Assembly (NCBI GenBank): GCA_002081555.1
Contig: KV920956.1
Location: 1 to 45,913, forward strand
Length of the DNA: 45,913 nucleotides
Reading direction: 5' to 3'
Source of the DNA: Protostelium mycophagum
Taxonomy: Eukaryota; Evosea; Variosea; Protosteliida; Protosteliaceae
Part shown: piece by piece, positions 33,418 to 45,132 of the stretch
How the letters are laid out: each line of letters starts with the position of its first letter
How positions within the stretch are numbered: position 1 is the first letter of the stretch
The notes under the pieces: model-generated
Seen by the model: the letters and a program-made list of their open reading frames with translations, nothing else
Told to the model about the DNA's origin: nothing
The model's database searches: none
Translations under genes and position numbers: made by a program

Positions 33418-35461
33418 CTACATCGAGCCGTGAATCTGCATTTCCCTGAAATAATAGTCCCTCACGTAGGCAATGGTGATTACAGGGAGTCCTGCAAGTA
33501 TCAACATCTTGTTTAGAGGTGCAATGGTTATATCGCTACATGAGATAGAGAGTTTACCTGTCATGAGAGAGAACCAAAAAAAGTAATTTCCAATTCTTGT
33601 GCCTTTGAGATACCCTCCAGCAGCAATGAGAGGTATCTGTGCCATCTGACACATGAATAATCTACGAGATTTCAGTGATATTCACCCCAAATATCTCATC
33701 CATCTTCCATTACATTGATGAAAAAGGTAAATAAATCCATCTACAACGATGTAAACTTACATGGGCCTGAACATCCGCAAGCTGACACACATAAAGTATT
33801 CGTGTATCAAGGCTGAGAACAAGAATGTAACAAACATGGCGGATTTCGCACTGAATTTGTAGTGATCTTTTGATTTCAGATAGACATGTCTGGCCAGCCA
33901 TTCGTGCACCGGCCTGTTCCATTTCCTCGCGAATTCGGAGAATGTAGTGCTGTTGTAGATGAGCACATGTACAACAACTTTTCATGAGAAATAAGAGTGG
34001 AGAAACTGACCTGTTCCACCAATCTTGATAGAATTCTCTGTCCGCGAATCTACAAATTGTCAAAATTCAAGTCGACCCCATTTTTTCAAAAAAATCAATT
34101 TTTTCACCTCATGATTTCAGCGACACCGTTGAGGATGATATCAAATACTAAATAGAACATCAGTATCGCGAAGAATAATGACGGAAGGGCTAATTTTAGT
34201 ACGGCAGATATGAAGGACATCTTTGGAAGTACTTCATAGATTGGAATCAAGTAGGCGTTGGCGATCAAGTGCTGTCCATCTTTCAGAATATATTCCAAAA
34301 TAAATATTGAATCGATGTTAGGATTGTAGACGACACGTGTCTAGACGCGATGACACACGTCAAAATGTCATATTTGACACTCACCATGACGAACCACAGT
34401 GCAGGGAGGGCAAGTCCTTTAGAGAGTACGTAAGTAGGTCTGACAGATTTGGTTCTGGGGTACTCTGGCTCGTATACAAGTGGCGGCAGGAGTAGAAATT
34501 CGAGGAAATTGAACCACGTCACGTTCTTGGGCCAACAGACAGAATACCTCTGCAATATCTCCTCTGTATCTTTTTAGAATGATATTTCAATCCTTGTGGG
34601 CTGATTTACATCTATGCTGGATATCCTAAAGTTTATTCTGCGGCTCTGCCGCAGTGTTTTATTGCCGCCCAGCACATCTCATCTATGCTTGCGGTGTTAC
34701 TGTTTTCTGCGTTCTGAGAAATGGGAAGATCGTAGATGTACACTCACTGTCATTGTGTAATTTGGCGAGTTGTAGTTCTCTGTTTGTATGCCAATAAGAA
34801 TGCACCTTCATCGAGATGATCAATATCTCAGACAGAAAAAAGATGGTGGGAACCAGATGCCACTCCGCTTTTAAAGCCCAAAATGTGCCCCCAGCAAACA
34901 TCGCCACCTGTAAGACGACATGGATGACCGCGGCCATTGTATAAGACATGATGTTATTCTTCACCTGCGTGTCTTTAGAGGACGAAGAAAATAGTGAAGG
35001 GGTCTCACCAATATCTGGAGGCTGACGGAACCGAATGAAGAGATGACGAGGCTTAACCAAGCATAAAACATGTCAAAGTGTGTGAACCACTGCCATATCG
35101 TCTCAATACCAAAGAGGGTCCCTGTACATGTAAGATGACCAACTACTTCTTGATTTCGGGACATTACCTGTCCTTGTCAAGTTGTCATACTGAAGCATGA
35201 CAACATAGAAGACAAGTCCAATCACAAACAAGTTGAACCACCCTCGGTATGTGCTGCATGAATTCAGATTAAAAGGAGTGGTATGGGTCTGATCACCTCT
35301 GCAATAGATTGGAGTCCATTTGAAAATCGAGTGCAGATTGCTGCTCTTTGAATCTGCAAGAGTCAGATCATGCTGAGAAGCAGTTTAATTTACCTATACT
35401 TTTTCATTCTCTCTGCTGTGGTGGGAGATACCGTCTCTGTCTTTTTGGTTGGCGTTGCCAT
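33418..35461 (-). CDS. MBOAT-family acyltransferase of the DGAT1/ACAT (SOAT) type
   Basis: Start MATPTKKTETVSPTTAERMK at 35461; end REMQIHGSM at a TAG (33418-33420). The hallmark FYxDWWN motif is present (REFYQDWWNR, about 34014-34043). So are the upstream family signatures LISMKVHSYWHTNREL and LLLPPLVYEPEYPRT. The HEWLARHVYLK block and the presumed catalytic His in FLFSALIHEYF follow. Multiple hydrophobic helices are seen (for example YTMAAVIHVVLQVAMFAGG). These ER membrane enzymes use acyl-CoA to make triacylglycerol (DGAT1) or sterol esters (ACAT). FYxDWWN occurs in both, so the acceptor is not settled; the short N-terminus favours DGAT1 slightly. About ten introns; one at 33760 begins with TTTACATCGTTGTAGATG close to its donor, shared with a PUF intron. 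Confidence 0.9.
34638..34654. repeat. GC hairpin CTGCGGC-TCT-GCCGCAG inside an intron
   Basis: A perfect 7-bp inverted repeat with a 3-nt loop, in an AT-rich intron of the acyltransferase gene. Similar words are at 9515-9527 (PUF intron), 39880-39895 and 41421-41435 (CLU-LRR introns). Confidence 0.6.
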
Positions 35462-36038
35462 ATCCTAAAGAGGTTGAGACATCGAATTAAATTCTCTGTC
35501 AACTTTACCCTTCGTTTTATCGTGCGTTGGTCGTTTTGCATGGATGTGTCTTCCTCTTTGTTGGTAGTTTCTGAAATTTCCGAGTCCTTCCGATTTATCC
35601 GGTTTGTAGATTTCAAAAAATCTTAATGCCCTTGTTCAAAGAAGTTTTGTCTTCTGCCAGCCAATACAAGGCATTACAATTCCTTACCACAACTCGCGGT
35701 AACTGACGCAGAATTAACGTGAAGGCTGAGGGGGTTTGTGCCCGATTGCAGTGCCTTCTGCTTCTCACCGTTATTTTTAAACAAAGTCTGTGGAATTATC
35801 CTGCTGCCACTGATTCATATCCTCAGCAGTGAGTGTTGGTGAATTAAAATTTTATGTCAGCTAACATCTTCATCGTTGTAGAGACTTCAAGGAAGGAGGG
35901 GATCGGAATTTATCCGGATTTTGAAATATTCTTTTCCCGCGCGATTTATTTTCGGTCAAAGCGTGAAATTTCTATTGTCAACAGGATTCTTTCATGCAAG
36001 CTGTTCTATACCAACAGTAAACCGTGACACAATCGACA
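35462..36038. promoter_or_regulatory. Divergent promoter region of the acyltransferase and CLU-LRR genes
   Basis: 577 bp between two genes transcribed outward. Both promoters should lie here. It holds no domain-bearing frame. A GTTGTAGAGAC word lies at 35876. Around 35990-36030 is a probable short 5'UTR. No clear core promoter element was recognised. Confidence 0.45.
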
Positions 36039-39000
36039 ATGGGGCTTGCAGAGGATGATCATCATGATTTCGGAGATAATCCAGATAATCCTGACCAAGA
36101 GAGCACACCTCCAAAGACACTAGTCAAAGACTTCCTACAATACGATAATAACTACCATTATTACCGCTATGCTTTCCAAAACAATGATAATCCGACGAAG
36201 CCATCCCCTCTGGTTTCAAGGCTGAAATATAACGAGACGGATTGTGATATTAGAGACTGGAATGCCGAGTTCCAAGGAATTGTTGAAGGTAAAATTCCAA
36301 TATGATCATATAACATTGGGGAGTGGACAGCAGCAAGCTTCCGGCAGGTCACTCTCAACCAGAACTTGGTTCTCTCCGAAAATCATTCCTGATTTTTAAT
36401 TGGAAACTCTGCTTCTGATGAAGAACATGAGTCATGGCGAGGAGTATTAAGCACAGACTGAATCAAAGACAGGTTTGGAGGAGGCAGAAAAACAAGAGAA
36501 GCTGGACAGATATCTCAAGTTATCTCATTTAGCACAGGACTTCGCGTGAGTATTTATTGTTTTTTTCGAATCATGGTTCAGTAAAATCTGAAATTTCACA
36601 GTTATGTGGCTAAGACATATGGTATTTTATTATAATTTGAAACAATCCTTATCTTTCCAGGAAAGATCATCATTCTGGAGAGATTTTCAAAGATAAAGAC
36701 GATCCCGCCTGTCCAAGTCGGAGGTTATGCTGGCGGAGAGAAATTTATTGCTCAAGGCATCTTATTCAAGGTGAAATTCGAGGAAAATAGAGTGTTTCAT
36801 TCTGATGAGAAAAGTTCGCTGTGGACCGACATGGAATTTACGGAGGGGACGAGTACAGCGCGAAAGCCGCCGCAAACGAACTGTAAATTTCATCGAATTT
36901 TCGTCCCAATTTCTGACGTGTTCTTCAATACAGAGATATCTCTTGTCGATTGAAAATTTTGTAAAAAAATTGATAAATTATAGGAAAGGGCTTATAGGGG
37001 TATACAAATCACAGACACCAGGCATATGCGTGCCATTGATGACTTTGATTGATTTCAGAGGTTTCAGACTCATCGCGATGTCTATTTTACCGTTACATAA
37101 GATTGTTTATGGAAGTCATGACGGTGGAAAGACTGTGTACGCTGATGATCTACAATTCAATAAGATAATGGAGGAAGGTATGTCACATCATGATGTCATG
37201 TTCAATTTATTTCTTGCAAACACGAAACCTGCTGTACTGATGCATCCAAAAAAATAAAACAATCCCAGCGTCTCTTCTGTGCGTGGCTCTGCAGTATATT
37301 TAAATTCATTTTTTGATGGGAGAAATATGCTGATAAATCACAGCCGCTAAGAAATTGAATATAAAGGGGCACAAAGTGGGCATGACGGACAATCCAAAAT
37401 TCATACACGGCCCCACAGATATAGAAGGTCATATCGGGAAAGACGGTGAGGTTTCTGGAATTTCAAACTTTCTTCGTAGAAAAAAGGAGCCTTCGACGAT
37501 TTTTTTTGTGTTGAATTAAGGTTGAATTTTGTAGGGAGGTATTATGTCTTGGATTTTCAGAGAATATATCCACCTGAGAGACCATCTGACGGTCAGCCAA
37601 AGAGGTACAAATTTGACTTCTTCACAATAAGAAAAATTATAATTAATCCATATGAAAATCTTAATTCCAATTGTGAAACTTCGTCAATTTCCCGCCCGTT
37701 TGGATATTTTAAATTCCAACTGAAAAGTCCAGGTCCATCTTATACAATTTGTTACGGCCGGAATTCGTTGTGAAATACAACCGGCCACTTTCTTCTGACG
37801 CGATGAGCGGTTTTGGAAAGCATGATAAGGAGGAGCACAATAAGTGAGTTCATGGCGTGAATAAGATCCATTTTTATAATGTTATATCTATCCCGTTTTG
37901 TTACTGAAAACATTTTGTATTGGTATTTATGAGTTGTAGAGAGATCGAGGGGGCAACGGATTATCTGATTCAATCACTGATCCCAGCGTTTGCGAGAACC
38001 TTATCGGAAAAATATTCCGATAAAATGAAAACAAACAAAGAGAAGGTCAGTACATACACCATCACCGTCGAACTCACAAAAACATTAAATATTATTTTTC
38101 CTTGAAGTCCAAAAAATTTGAAGTTTAATCTCACCGACATCTCAGGTGTTGGACAGAAGCAAGAGTAAAGTGAGCAGCATCATGGAGACCATTCAATTGG
38201 TCCATTCAGAAGGGATATCGTTCAGACATTTAGGGCTGGTGCGATCACATTGTAGTAATCCCGAGCTCAGAGAGCTTCTGTTGTTGGAGGTATGCCATCA
38301 TCAATAGTCATTTCGACAAACTACAGAATAATTCTTTTGAGCTGCGACTCTGTTCAATTTGTTGGCTGTGAATAAATTACACACCTTCATGTTTTACAAA
38401 ACCCATAATGACTGTATTACATTTATTTATCGTTGTAGATGATCAGCAGAGTTATAAAATACCACCATAGAATGAGACTTCGCGCTAAAATCGAGGAGAT
38501 AAAGATTCCATCAGAAGAAGCGTACAAAATGTCCATAGCAGAGTTTTTCAATATGGTACTGGGCCGAGATGCGCAAGCGGAGAAATACTGGCAATACGAA
38601 GTCAGGTTCGTTGTAGTTTGTCGACACATCATTTACCGACACCATGCGTATTTATTGTCGACATTTTTCATTTTTTTGACACCCAGGACAGGTTCGGCCT
38701 CAAGACGAAATTCGGGAAATGCCTCTCAGTCGAAGAAATGTCGACGGATTTCAAGTTGAATTCCAACATGGATTATGCCACCTTATTTCTGCGCATACAA
38801 TCACATACGGGCGTCAAGATAACTCCCAGGGCCTTTACACAGCTCGTCAAAAATTCGCATCAATTCACGTTTGTCTATCCAGATATTCACAAGATGAGCG
38901 TGAAAGTCAAAGATATGAATATTACGGGTAAGATTTAGATGAGATTATGAGAACCCTAAACCCTAAGGAGACTGACGTCATTAAGCTCATGCTGAGGGAA

Positions 39001-42000
39001 TGGCCTTGTACATTCAATCCATGAACAGTAAAGGTAATTTTCTCTCACGTTAATTTTATTATTATTTTGAAACATTTTGATGGACCCGAAATCTATTCTT
39101 TATTAAAGAAATATTTTTGATTTATGCGAATAGGCCAAAAAAATCCAGTAATGAAATTTCGGTGAAAAATTGACGAAAATTCAGGGGACGAAGGAGATAG
39201 GCTTTTCCAACTCGCGATGCAAAAATTTGAGACGGCATGGTTCTCAGCATTGGATAACCGACCCACAATTAAATCTTGGGGTGACGCTCTCATCTCCCAA
39301 GCCCTGAGAAAGGTGGGATTTCATCAAAGATTTCTGGGATTCTCAAGTGATTTTACTTTTAATTAAATGTAAAATATCTATCCCTATTTGACTTTTTATC
39401 TGTGGATATTTTGAGCTACAAAAGAAATTCAATGAATTATTTTGGATTATTTCGAATATTTTTAATCGTGTTGTAGACGGGTCCAGAGCGTGATCGGCTT
39501 ATTGCGGAAGCATCTGAGAAATACAAATCCATTGGGAATTACAGACCTCTTCTACAACTAGGCAATAATTTTTTCGTGCAAGCCGAGCGCGAGAGGTACG
39601 TCAACTTTGAAAAAAATCACCGAAATTTCGTTGAACATGACAGCGGTGTGGAGAGAAATCGTCTCATTCAATTGTGCCTAGATTCATACAAATCAGCGTC
39701 TCAGGTATGATATAAATGGCTAGTTGTAGATGGTCCCAAGAATTTATGACTCGATATAGATGGTGTATAGAGAGCAACCTACGAAGACAGTTGGTCCTCC
39801 ATTGCCTGTGAAATCAGCACAAAAAGAGCCTACAGTGAGTATTTTAATTTCTCGACTAATTTTATTATCAAAATATTCCTGCGGCAAAGCCGCCAGTATA
39901 TAAAACCATTGTTTGACGATTTCCCGCAACACTTAGCCCCGTCGCGTGATTATGCCGATCCAATCTGCAAGAGAACATTTTTATTTTCGAATATTTTTTA
40001 ACATGTACAAGCCGAGCAAAGTTCCCGAGACACCGGTGAAACCGAAAGAAACACCCTCTTTGAAGCCCCCTTCTGCAATGAGATCCGAAGTGAACAAAGA
40101 CACCGCCAGCCCTGCCGCGTCATTATCTTTTACTTCACAAGATCCTTCCACCCCGAGACCAAAAGAAGTAATTCGTTTGAATTTCGAATCTATATTTTGG
40201 CGGGAAAATTGAACATTCTCTTCGGAATTCTTCACGAATTAAAAAGTATTGAGAATTTTTCTGACTTGTTGTAGAATGTGAAAGCGGTCAGAATCACAGC
40301 TGACGAAGCCTTCACATTATATTACAACTGGGGAAAAGCTTTATGTTTCCAATCATCTTTGATAAGGAACGTGGAGGACTCGGGGATCATATTAGATGAG
40401 GCGGGAGAGAGGTGAAATTTCCATCGAATTTCCATGAGATCTCACTGACAAATCAGATTCCACCTGTCTCTGTTGATTTTACGTTCTATGAACAATCCGG
40501 ATTCGCCAAGAGAGTTTGCGGCTGTATTGGAAAGGCACAGGTACGAATTTTTAGTATTTTTATAATATTTTTCTAGTTTGCAAAGTTTGTATGTTTTTAT
40601 TATTTTCATTCTGCTTTAGACTCAATTTAAAAAACTCATATAAATTAAAATGACTGGTTGTAGAGAGACGATTTTATCTACACAGCCCTTCTGGAGGAAT
40701 GATGGTGGTCATAAAGACCCAAACGTTAATCTTGATGTGTCCAAGTGGGTCATCCTCAATCAAGCCACCAAATTTCCCAGAAAATTCATCGAAACATCAA
40801 AGAAAATTTGTTGAAATTTCTAGGTGGATGAAATCAAATGACAAAGGCAAGAGGGACCTCGCCATCATATTACGTATCTTCCAAGAATGTCCGTCATTCC
40901 AAAATGTCGACATTTCTTACTGTTCTCTCATGACAGACAGCACCTTTACTCGTTTGATGGGTGGTAAGTCTAATTTTCGTCGACATATTTTTCTAATGAC
41001 AACAGGACTTTCTCGCGGGTATCATACTCTATCTGCAACGCCAAATCCCAAACCATTGGAGAGTTTGAGACTTACGGGGGGTGGTCTGGTCACTGGTCAG
41101 GTTTGTACAATTCTACAACAGATCTTTCATTGAAAAATGACTGAAAAATTCCAGATATTCCAAGCATTCGTATTCCGAGACTTGAAGACTTTGAACTTGT
41201 CAGAATGTCGAAATGTGACAGATGACGTGGTCGCTTACGTCACAAGGAGTTGCCCCTCTCTCACGAGTCTAAATTTAGCTCGTAACAACAGGCTCGTAGG
41301 ACTCGGGCATCTACAACGATTAGACACCCTCATCGACCTCGACTTGCAAGAATGCAAAAGATTAGGTGAATCTCACCAAAATTTCAATCTCTCTGGCCTT
41401 TTTATGGCCCAGATTCGCTGTGCGGCCCCGCCGCAACACAATCCTTACATCATCACCGCATTATGCACATAGAGATATATCATATTATACATATAATATA
41501 ACAATATATTATATTTCCAATATAATAAATGATAATATAATATAATATATTATATATTATTTGTTCAACTAAAAATGAACAGGAATATCCAGCTTGAATA
41601 ACGTGGCAAACTCGTTTCCAAATTTAGCACACATCAACCTCTCCTCCTCTGTCAATGTAGTATCTTCCTCTGGAGGACAAACACCCGTAAGATGATTTTT
41701 CCATGAGATTTCTGTGATTTTTATCCCGAAATTTCATTGAATTTTCGCAGGCATCAACCGGATATGAACCGCTGATGGACATGTTGAAAAAATGTTTCAA
41801 GTTGAAAACTGTCAATTTGAGCGGCTGCAAAGGCATCCCAACCGAGGTTCGTTGTAGATCGTTTCATCCTATTGAAACGTTCTGAGAATGACGAATGACA
41901 GGTCTTGATATCTCTCGCGGAATTGATTGACTTGGAAAGTTTGAATTTAACAAATTTGGTGTCGACGAACCGCAAAGTGATTTCAAAAATCGTGCGCCGT

Positions 42001-43665
42001 TGTAGAAACCTGAAAAATCTTGTACTAGGTGGGTATACAAGAGTTTGACAGAAATTTCACTGTTAGAAAATTCGCTGAAAATTGTAGGGGGTGTGGGGTT
42101 GACTGACGAGACGATGACGTTGATTGTAGATAATTGTCCAAATCTAGAATTATTGGATATCTCTAGGTATTTTTTAATTTCTTCAAGTCGAAATAAATAC
42201 AGATCGATTTACACCGTTGTAGATGTAAAGAAGTGACCACATCCGTTTCCCGCCTGGGTGAAAAATGTCCACATCTCAAAGAGGTTAACATGTCTGGTTG
42301 CCCGGCAATACCCGACACTTCACTCCTGTCACTTGTCGCAAAAACTCCAAATTTAGAATCCATCGAGCTCGGAATGATGTACAAAGTCACGTGAGTGATC
42401 TAGAAATTTCGAAGAAATTTCGCTGAAGAAGACAGGAACGAGGTGGTGATTTCTCTGGCCAAAAATTGTCCGAAATTGACAAAGTTGAATCTACAACGAT
42501 GTGAACAGATAAGCGATGAGGCTATGCCTGCTCTGTCTACAATTCTCGACCTCACTATCCTCAATATCCAAGAAACGAAGGTGAAATTTCACGTAATTTT
42601 ATGTGAAATTTCCTTGAAATTTCGATGAAAGACCTGATGGAAAAAGGTGACGGACAAGGCCTTACGAGAATTATTCAACAATTTGACACAATTACAAAAA
42701 CTCAACATTTCGAATTGTAAAAGCGTAAATATTGACCCCTTCGAAGTCATCGCAAAGTGAGTCATGACGTCATGAAGATATGTGCTGACGTCGTGATAAG
42801 ATATCGCACTACGATGGCATCTTTCTCTGTACAGTGGTGTACAAGGTTCAATATGTCATCATTATCCACATTATCACGACATGAGCGCTCCTCCCTCCAG
42901 AAGGTTCGCAGAAAACTCTCAGAAAATTCCGACAAAAAGCGAAGAAAATTCTGAGAAAAGTAGGTTGATTTCCGGGAGTGTAAACAGATCACGGATGAGT
43001 TCATCACAAAGCTGGCCAGTTTTTGTCCAAACTTGGAAGAGTTATGGCTCGACTCTTGTGTCAAATTGACTGATCAATCTGTCCTGAAAGTGTCTCAATT
43101 CTGCAATATAAGGGCTTTGAGACTTGGAGGCGTGTACAGAGTGAGCTTTTTAGTATGATTTCATGGATTGTCAGATTTTGACAGGATGACAGGTGACAGA
43201 TGCATCTATAATGCATTTAGCCATCCACAACCCTGGTCTACAATTTTTGGGCCTCGGAAAGTGTTACAAAATTACAGATGCCTCCATCATCAAGGTAAAT
43301 ATTTTTCTTTTTTTTTGAATTTAATATTTATTTTCAAATTTAAAAAAAATAATAAGTGTAAATTTTGAATATTTGGCAGGTCGCGAAAAACTGTAAAAAT
43401 CTGAAGAGCTTGATGTTGCATGGGTGCGGCTCCATCACTGACGCAACCATCATGCACCTCTCACAACATTCCATTTCTCTCAACCGACTTGGTACGTCCA
43501 TCTACAACTAGATGACATTTGATAGATCTGACATTTTTGACAGGTCTTGACTCCTGCCCACAGATCACATCGGAGGCCATTGCGGGGCTTATGCAAAGAT
43601 ATCCATATTTAGAAGTGCACCAAGATTTGACGAAGAAAAATAAGCTGGATCGAGCCTACAAATGA
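36039..43665 (+). CDS. CLU-domain (clustered mitochondria/TIF31) protein fused to leucine-rich repeats
   Basis: ATG at 36039 (MGLAEDDHHDFGDNPDNPDQ). A first half matches the CLU family: CDIRDWNAEFQ, then ILFK-LYGGDEYSAKAAANEL-like segments and GFRLIAMSILPLHKIVYGSH. DGRYYVLDFQRIYPPERP follows, then FLYRLLRPEFVVKYNRPLSS and EGATDYLIQSLIPAFARTL (about 36660-38000). A helical region with a TPR-like feel follows (VLDRSKSKVSSIMETIQLVH, DRFGLKTKFGKCLS, about 38140-39600). A Pro-rich linker at about 39960-40190 comes next. Then about 15 leucine-rich repeats of the AMN1/cysteine-containing type run from about 40880 to the TGA at 43663-43665 (LKTLNLSECRNVTDD, LRALRLGG-like, NLKSLMLHGCGSITDA, LGLDSCPQIT). 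CLU proteins bind mRNAs for mitochondrial proteins and position mitochondria; LRRs bind proteins. About 30 short introns. CLU ending in LRRs rather than TPRs is unusual. Confidence 0.82.
41465..41570. repeat. AT-rich low-complexity tract in an intron
   Basis: About 105 bp made almost only of A and T with repeated ATAATATA/TATATTAT words, in an unusually long intron of the CLU-LRR gene (about 41366-41580). The same intron carries a GCGGC-type hairpin at 41421. No coding content. Confidence 0.85.
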
Positions 43666-43772
43666 GCGTTGTAGATGAAACAAAATTTTGAGAGGGATGT
43701 ACAGACGAAATAAATATTTTTTCAATATTTATTCATTTTTCAAAGACTTCGATCCATTGATTTATTTACAGC

Positions 43773-44549
43773 TCATATTAACACACATTCAGCCCTGCTT
43801 CTCTCTGCAGATCCTCTTTCGATCTTATTCCAGTTGGGATACCTCTCTAAGACACTCTTATCGACCCTCTCGTCTCTAAGGAGAACTCTGCATGTGGCTG
43901 CATAACCACCTGCTGCCGCTTGTGCTAAAGCAGCGCTGCCCATGACCGAAGGATCTACCCTCTTTGATTGGATCAATGCATCGACTATCTCCGTCTGACC
44001 GCGGTCTGAAGAGGTGATGATCAGACGGTTGTTGTCGACAGAAGGATCGACTCTGTCATCCGATAGAAGCTTCTTTACCAAGTCGACGTCTCGGAGCTCG
44101 GTAGCCTTTCTCAGGGCGTAGTTGTTCACTTCTGAAGGATCGACAATGTCCATTTCGAGGATGGTCTTGGCCATCTGTGTCGAACCAAGAAGTAAAGCAA
44201 GGCCAAGTGGGTTCTTTGGTGGCTGTTCCTCCCAAAATGGAAGATTGATGGTGATCCTCGTGGATAGAAATACCACCGCCTGGCATTGTCCCTTCTTGAG
44301 AGCAGTTCTTAGAGGTGTGTCTCTCTTAAATGTAAAAGCTTTGTCCGCGATCTCTTTCCAAGCTCGACAAACACTTCGAACGGAGACGAAGCTCTTCTCT
44401 GTGCGCTCACAGCTAACAGTGTTGGCATTGATTATTTCTGCTCTTCTGGCGTATCTACTGAGTCTTTTGGGATTATGGTCAGAGAGGGCCAGGACCAAGA
44501 TCTCTTGGGTTAGGTAAATATCTGTTGATGTGATGATCCCGTTTGTCAT
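43773..44549 (-). CDS. Ankyrin-like repeat protein with a possible F-box-like N-terminus
   Basis: A single-exon frame of 258 residues, rare here. Start MTNGIITSTDIYLTQEILVL at 44549, TGA at 43773-43775. The first 80 residues contain SVRSVCRAWKEIADKAFTF, an F-box-like helix pattern. Three to four degenerate ankyrin units follow (NPLGLALLLGSTQMAKTILE, NNYALRKATELRDVDLVKKL, NNRLIITSSDRGQTEIVDAL, GSAALAQAAAGGYAATCRVL), each followed by a DxxVDPSV phrase. F-box/ankyrin proteins often act as ubiquitin-ligase substrate adaptors; that role is an inference. Such intronless ankyrin genes commonly form large families in amoebae and giant viruses. Confidence 0.75.
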   Translation of the reverse strand: MTNGIITSTDIYLTQEILVLALSDHNPKRLSRYARRAEIINANTVSCERTEKSFVSVRSVCRAWKEIADKAFTFKRDTPLRTALKKGQCQAVVFLSTRITINLPFWEEQPPKNPLGLALLLGSTQMAKTILEMDIVDPSEVNNYALRKATELRDVDLVKKLLSDDRVDPSVDNNRLIITSSDRGQTEIVDALIQSKRVDPSVMGSAALAQAAAGGYAATCRVLLRDERVDKSVLERYPNWNKIERGSAERSRAECVLI

Positions 44550-44607
44550 TGCGCCCTTTAAGGATTGTCTGTCTATTCAAAGAGCAGCTTCTATTGCCTT
44601 CTCTTCG

Positions 44608-45132
44608 ATGAATTCACCATCGTTCTCCGAATCAACCTTCGGTGATTTCATGCAAGAAACGTCCCAATCAGCGAAGACCCGCTTTGTGTACACACAAAGA
44701 ACTAAGTTTGTCACTAATTTCCTTCTTTTCACTAATTTTGTTGAGAGTTCAGAAATTGAGGATCCAAGATCATGGAGGAAGGCTCTTCTTGTACTTGACA
44801 AATTTGACTTCGATAGACTTTACGAGAGGACCTTGTAGAAGGTGAAGATATTGTTGCACACGTCAACACTTGCCTCCAATTTGTATTGGCTGGTTCAAAT
44901 AAGAGAATACAATATTCACAGTGCTTCTACAACTTGCAATGACTCGCTCTTCGTCAAGGAATTTTATGACAAAGATACGTCGCTGCCGGGGTGGATTCCT
45001 CCAACATTTCTCTTAAGATATTTTGTACACTTTGATCTGCTTGGATCAGAAAGGCAACCGGTGAGAAGATCGAGAGCATTTACCGTTGACAATCTAGCCA
45101 AGAAAAAATGCAGAGGACAAAGTTTTGTATAA
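44608..45132 (+). pseudogene. Doubtful ORF interrupted by one in-frame TAG
   Basis: From ATG at 44608 (MNSPSFSESTFGDFMQETSQ) the plus frame runs to 44835, meets a TAG, and then stays open without change of frame to 45132 (KILLHTSTLASNLYWLVQIR, ending CRGQSFV). Together about 170 codons with mixed composition. It could be a gene broken by one stop, or chance. The opposite strand also has open frames here (minus 44577-44801), so strand is uncertain. No family recognised. Confidence 0.25.
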
